From assembly GCA_009921785.1 (NCBI GenBank), contig RFXE01000123.1, positions 1 through 5,700 on the forward strand: 5,700 nt of DNA. The letters are read 5' to 3'. The translations under genes were made by a program, and so were the position numbers. This stretch comes from Alphaproteobacteria bacterium. GTDB lineage: Bacteria; Pseudomonadota; Alphaproteobacteria; Rhizobiales; Beijerinckiaceae. The notes below the pieces were generated by a model. It was not told the origin of the DNA and made no database searches. It saw nothing but the letters and a program-made list of their open reading frames with translations. Of this stretch, positions 4,673 through 5,700 are shown piece after piece. How positions within the stretch are numbered: position 1 is the first letter of the stretch; each line of letters begins with the position of its first letter.

Positions 4673-5700
4673 CGAGATGTCGTTTTTGAAGCTTCGCTAT
4701 TATCCGAAGCAGCGTCTTGCGTTTCACCTGTAACGCGCGCGCCGAGATAAATGAGAACCGGTGCCGCGATAAAGATCGACGAATATGTGCCAATGACAAC
4801 GCCAAAGATCATCGCCCATGAGAAGCTTTTGATCACCGAGCCGCCAAAGAGGACAAGCGCCAACAAAGCAAGCGATGTTGTGACCGATGTCATAACCGTA
4901 CGCGACAAGGTCGAATTGATCGAGAGATCAAGCAATTCGGCAATTGGCATTTTCTTATATTTACGCAGTAATTCACGAATTCGGTCAAACACCACAACTG
5001 TGTCATTCAATGAATACCCGACAATTGTAAGAATGGCGGCAATCGACGTCATATTGAATTCGATTTGCGTGATCGCAAAAAAGCCCATCGTCAAAACGAG
5101 ATCGTGCAGCGTGGCAATCACCGCACCCACCGCGAATTGCCACTCAAAGCGGAACCATAAGTAAATCAACACGGCGACGATCGAGAGGACAACGCCAAGA
5201 ATTCCGGATTGCACCAACTCACCGGAAACGCGCGGACCGACAACTTCAACGCGGCGGAATTCATAGTCTTTGCCGAAATTCGCGCGTACGCGTTCGACAA
5301 CAGCCTGTTGCCCTTTCTCGCCACCCGGCTGCAAACCAAAGCGAAGAGAGACTTCGCCTTGATTGCCAAATTCCTGCACTTCAACATCGCCAAGATCGAG
5401 CTCGGCAGCGACAGAGCGCACAGACGCAATTTCTGCTTTGCCGGAATTGGCCTTCATTTCAATGAGCGTGCCAATCACATCCTTGTTCTGATCGATGTCT
5501 TTGATCAGTTCGCTGCGGACCTTGTTGTTGAAGGCCGAATCAGTCGAGAACACGTTGTTCTCAAACTTGTCTTTGAACGTAGTAAGTGATTTGGCGATAG
5601 AAGACTTGGTCAACTCCGGGTCTTCATTGAACTCATTTATAAGCCGCTTGGTGCGGTCAAACGTGGACTCTTCTTGCTTTTGAGGCTTGATCGTCTTGTC
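4669..5700 (-). CDS. secF: SecF, protein-export membrane protein (5'-partial, aberrant upstream end)
   Basis: Inner-membrane subunit of SecDF, which uses the proton-motive force to help SecYEG complete export. The frame is open to the window edge: 343 residues are visible and no credible start is seen. Visible residues 77-162 are the periplasmic P-domain (GTLIEMKANSG to VGPRVSGEL). They are followed by TM2 (about 167-183), TM3 (190-210), TM4 with the conserved GYSLNDTVVVFDRIRE (from 228), TM5 (269-287) and TM6 (295-319), then a short polar tail. Normally TM1 and a GIDFxGG motif come immediately before GTLIE. Here the preceding 76 residues are charged, helical-looking and non-hydrophobic, reading DIDQNKDVIGTLIE at the join. 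The stop overlaps the Mth938 gene as ATGA. The SecF identity of the C-terminal part is certain; the upstream part may be an insertion, a fusion or an assembly artefact. Confidence 0.93.
   Translation of the reverse strand, partial: DKTIKPQKQEESTFDRTKRLINEFNEDPELTKSSIAKSLTTFKDKFENNVFSTDSAFNNKVRSELIKDIDQNKDVIGTLIEMKANSGKAEIASVRSVAAELDLGDVEVQEFGNQGEVSLRFGLQPGGEKGQQAVVERVRANFGKDYEFRRVEVVGPRVSGELVQSGILGVVLSIVAVLIYLWFRFEWQFAVGAVIATLHDLVLTMGFFAITQIEFNMTSIAAILTIVGYSLNDTVVVFDRIRELLRKYKKMPIAELLDLSINSTLSRTVMTSVTTSLALLALVLFGGSVIKSFSWAMIFGVVIGTYSSIFIAAPVLIYLGARVTGETQDAASDNSEASKTTSR
5473..5700 (-). other. Unrecognised coding segment in place of SecF TM1
   Basis: These 76 codons are in frame with secF and free of stops. 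They are rich in Lys, Asp, Glu, Asn and Ser, with pieces such as FDRTKRLINEFNEDPEL and SLTTFKDKFENNVF, and contain no transmembrane helix. My hand count gives G or C at about 51 of 76 third codon positions, so it behaves like real coding sequence in this frame. The two other minus frames near the window edge soon meet stops and do not restore TM1. I do not recognise the family. Confidence 0.6.

Noticed and set aside
4751..5164. Plus-strand open frame of 137 codons opposite secF.
   Set aside because: It lies entirely antisense to strongly conserved SecF transmembrane sequence and has no recognisable domain; it is a shadow of the real frame.
5488..5508. Inverted repeat CTGATC/GATCAG near the secF anomaly as a possible recombination site.
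   Set aside because: Six-base arms around GATC are common by chance; no second copy or direct repeat bounds the segment.
5209..5589. Plus-strand open frame of 126 codons opposite the SecF P-domain and the odd upstream segment.
   Set aside because: The antisense frame resembles no known protein, and its 3' half mirrors a clearly coding minus-strand region.
5455..5613. A secF start inside the window (TTG 5613, GTG 5478 or ATG 5457).
   Set aside because: None has a properly spaced ribosome site, the frame stays open and coding-like upstream to 5700, and such starts would leave the periplasmic domain without TM1.
5473..5700. Simple frameshift hiding a normal SecF TM1 in another frame.
   Set aside because: Reading the two other minus frames from the window edge gives early stops and no hydrophobic helix or GIDFxGG motif.

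Overview
The window looks like a chromosomal segment of an alphaproteobacterium, most likely of the Hyphomicrobiales (Rhizobiales) type. This rests on the kinds of protein present (UvrA with a GVSGGGKST Walker A, a short DUF1127 protein, a folate-dependent TrmFO) and on the gene block secF / Mth938-like / phytoene-synthase-like facing trmFO, an arrangement I recall from that group. Base composition is moderate, roughly half G+C. No tRNA, rRNA, insertion sequence or CRISPR array was seen.

Layout. (1) Positions 2-1624, plus strand: the C-terminal 540 codons of uvrA, whose start lies before the window. (2) 1625-1823: an intergenic leader with a weak sigma70-like promoter, a perfect 5-bp-arm inverted repeat on its -35 element and a 12-bp bulged hairpin. 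(3) 1824-1985: a 53-residue DUF1127 gene with a clear Shine-Dalgarno site. (4) 2000-2107: three consecutive stem-loops, the last a Rho-independent terminator. The first and third carry the same C-rich anti-Shine-Dalgarno octamer (CCCCCTCC) in the loop. This resembles the alphaproteobacterial 'cuckoo'/CcsR small RNAs, which I recall being processed from the 3' part of a DUF1127 mRNA. (5) 2162-3556: complete trmFO. (6) On the minus strand, running toward trmFO: secF (5' end outside the window), an Mth938-domain gene and a phytoene-synthase-like gene. Their junctions overlap (ATGA, TAATG), so they form a translationally coupled operon that ends 10 bases from the trmFO stop.

How the genes fit together. 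UvrA serves excision repair and TrmFO makes ribothymidine-54 in tRNA; neither is obviously tied to its neighbours. The minus-strand operon pairs a Sec translocon accessory subunit with bacterial relatives of two mitochondrial complex I assembly factors (NDUFAF3-like and NDUFAF6-like), suggesting a link to membrane insertion or assembly of respiratory complexes. The DUF1127 locus with its hairpin tail looks like a post-transcriptional regulatory unit.

The two most notable points are the anti-Shine-Dalgarno hairpin array after the DUF1127 gene and the upstream end of secF. In secF, about 76 codons of charged, non-membrane sequence stand where transmembrane helix 1 and the GIDFxGG motif should be.
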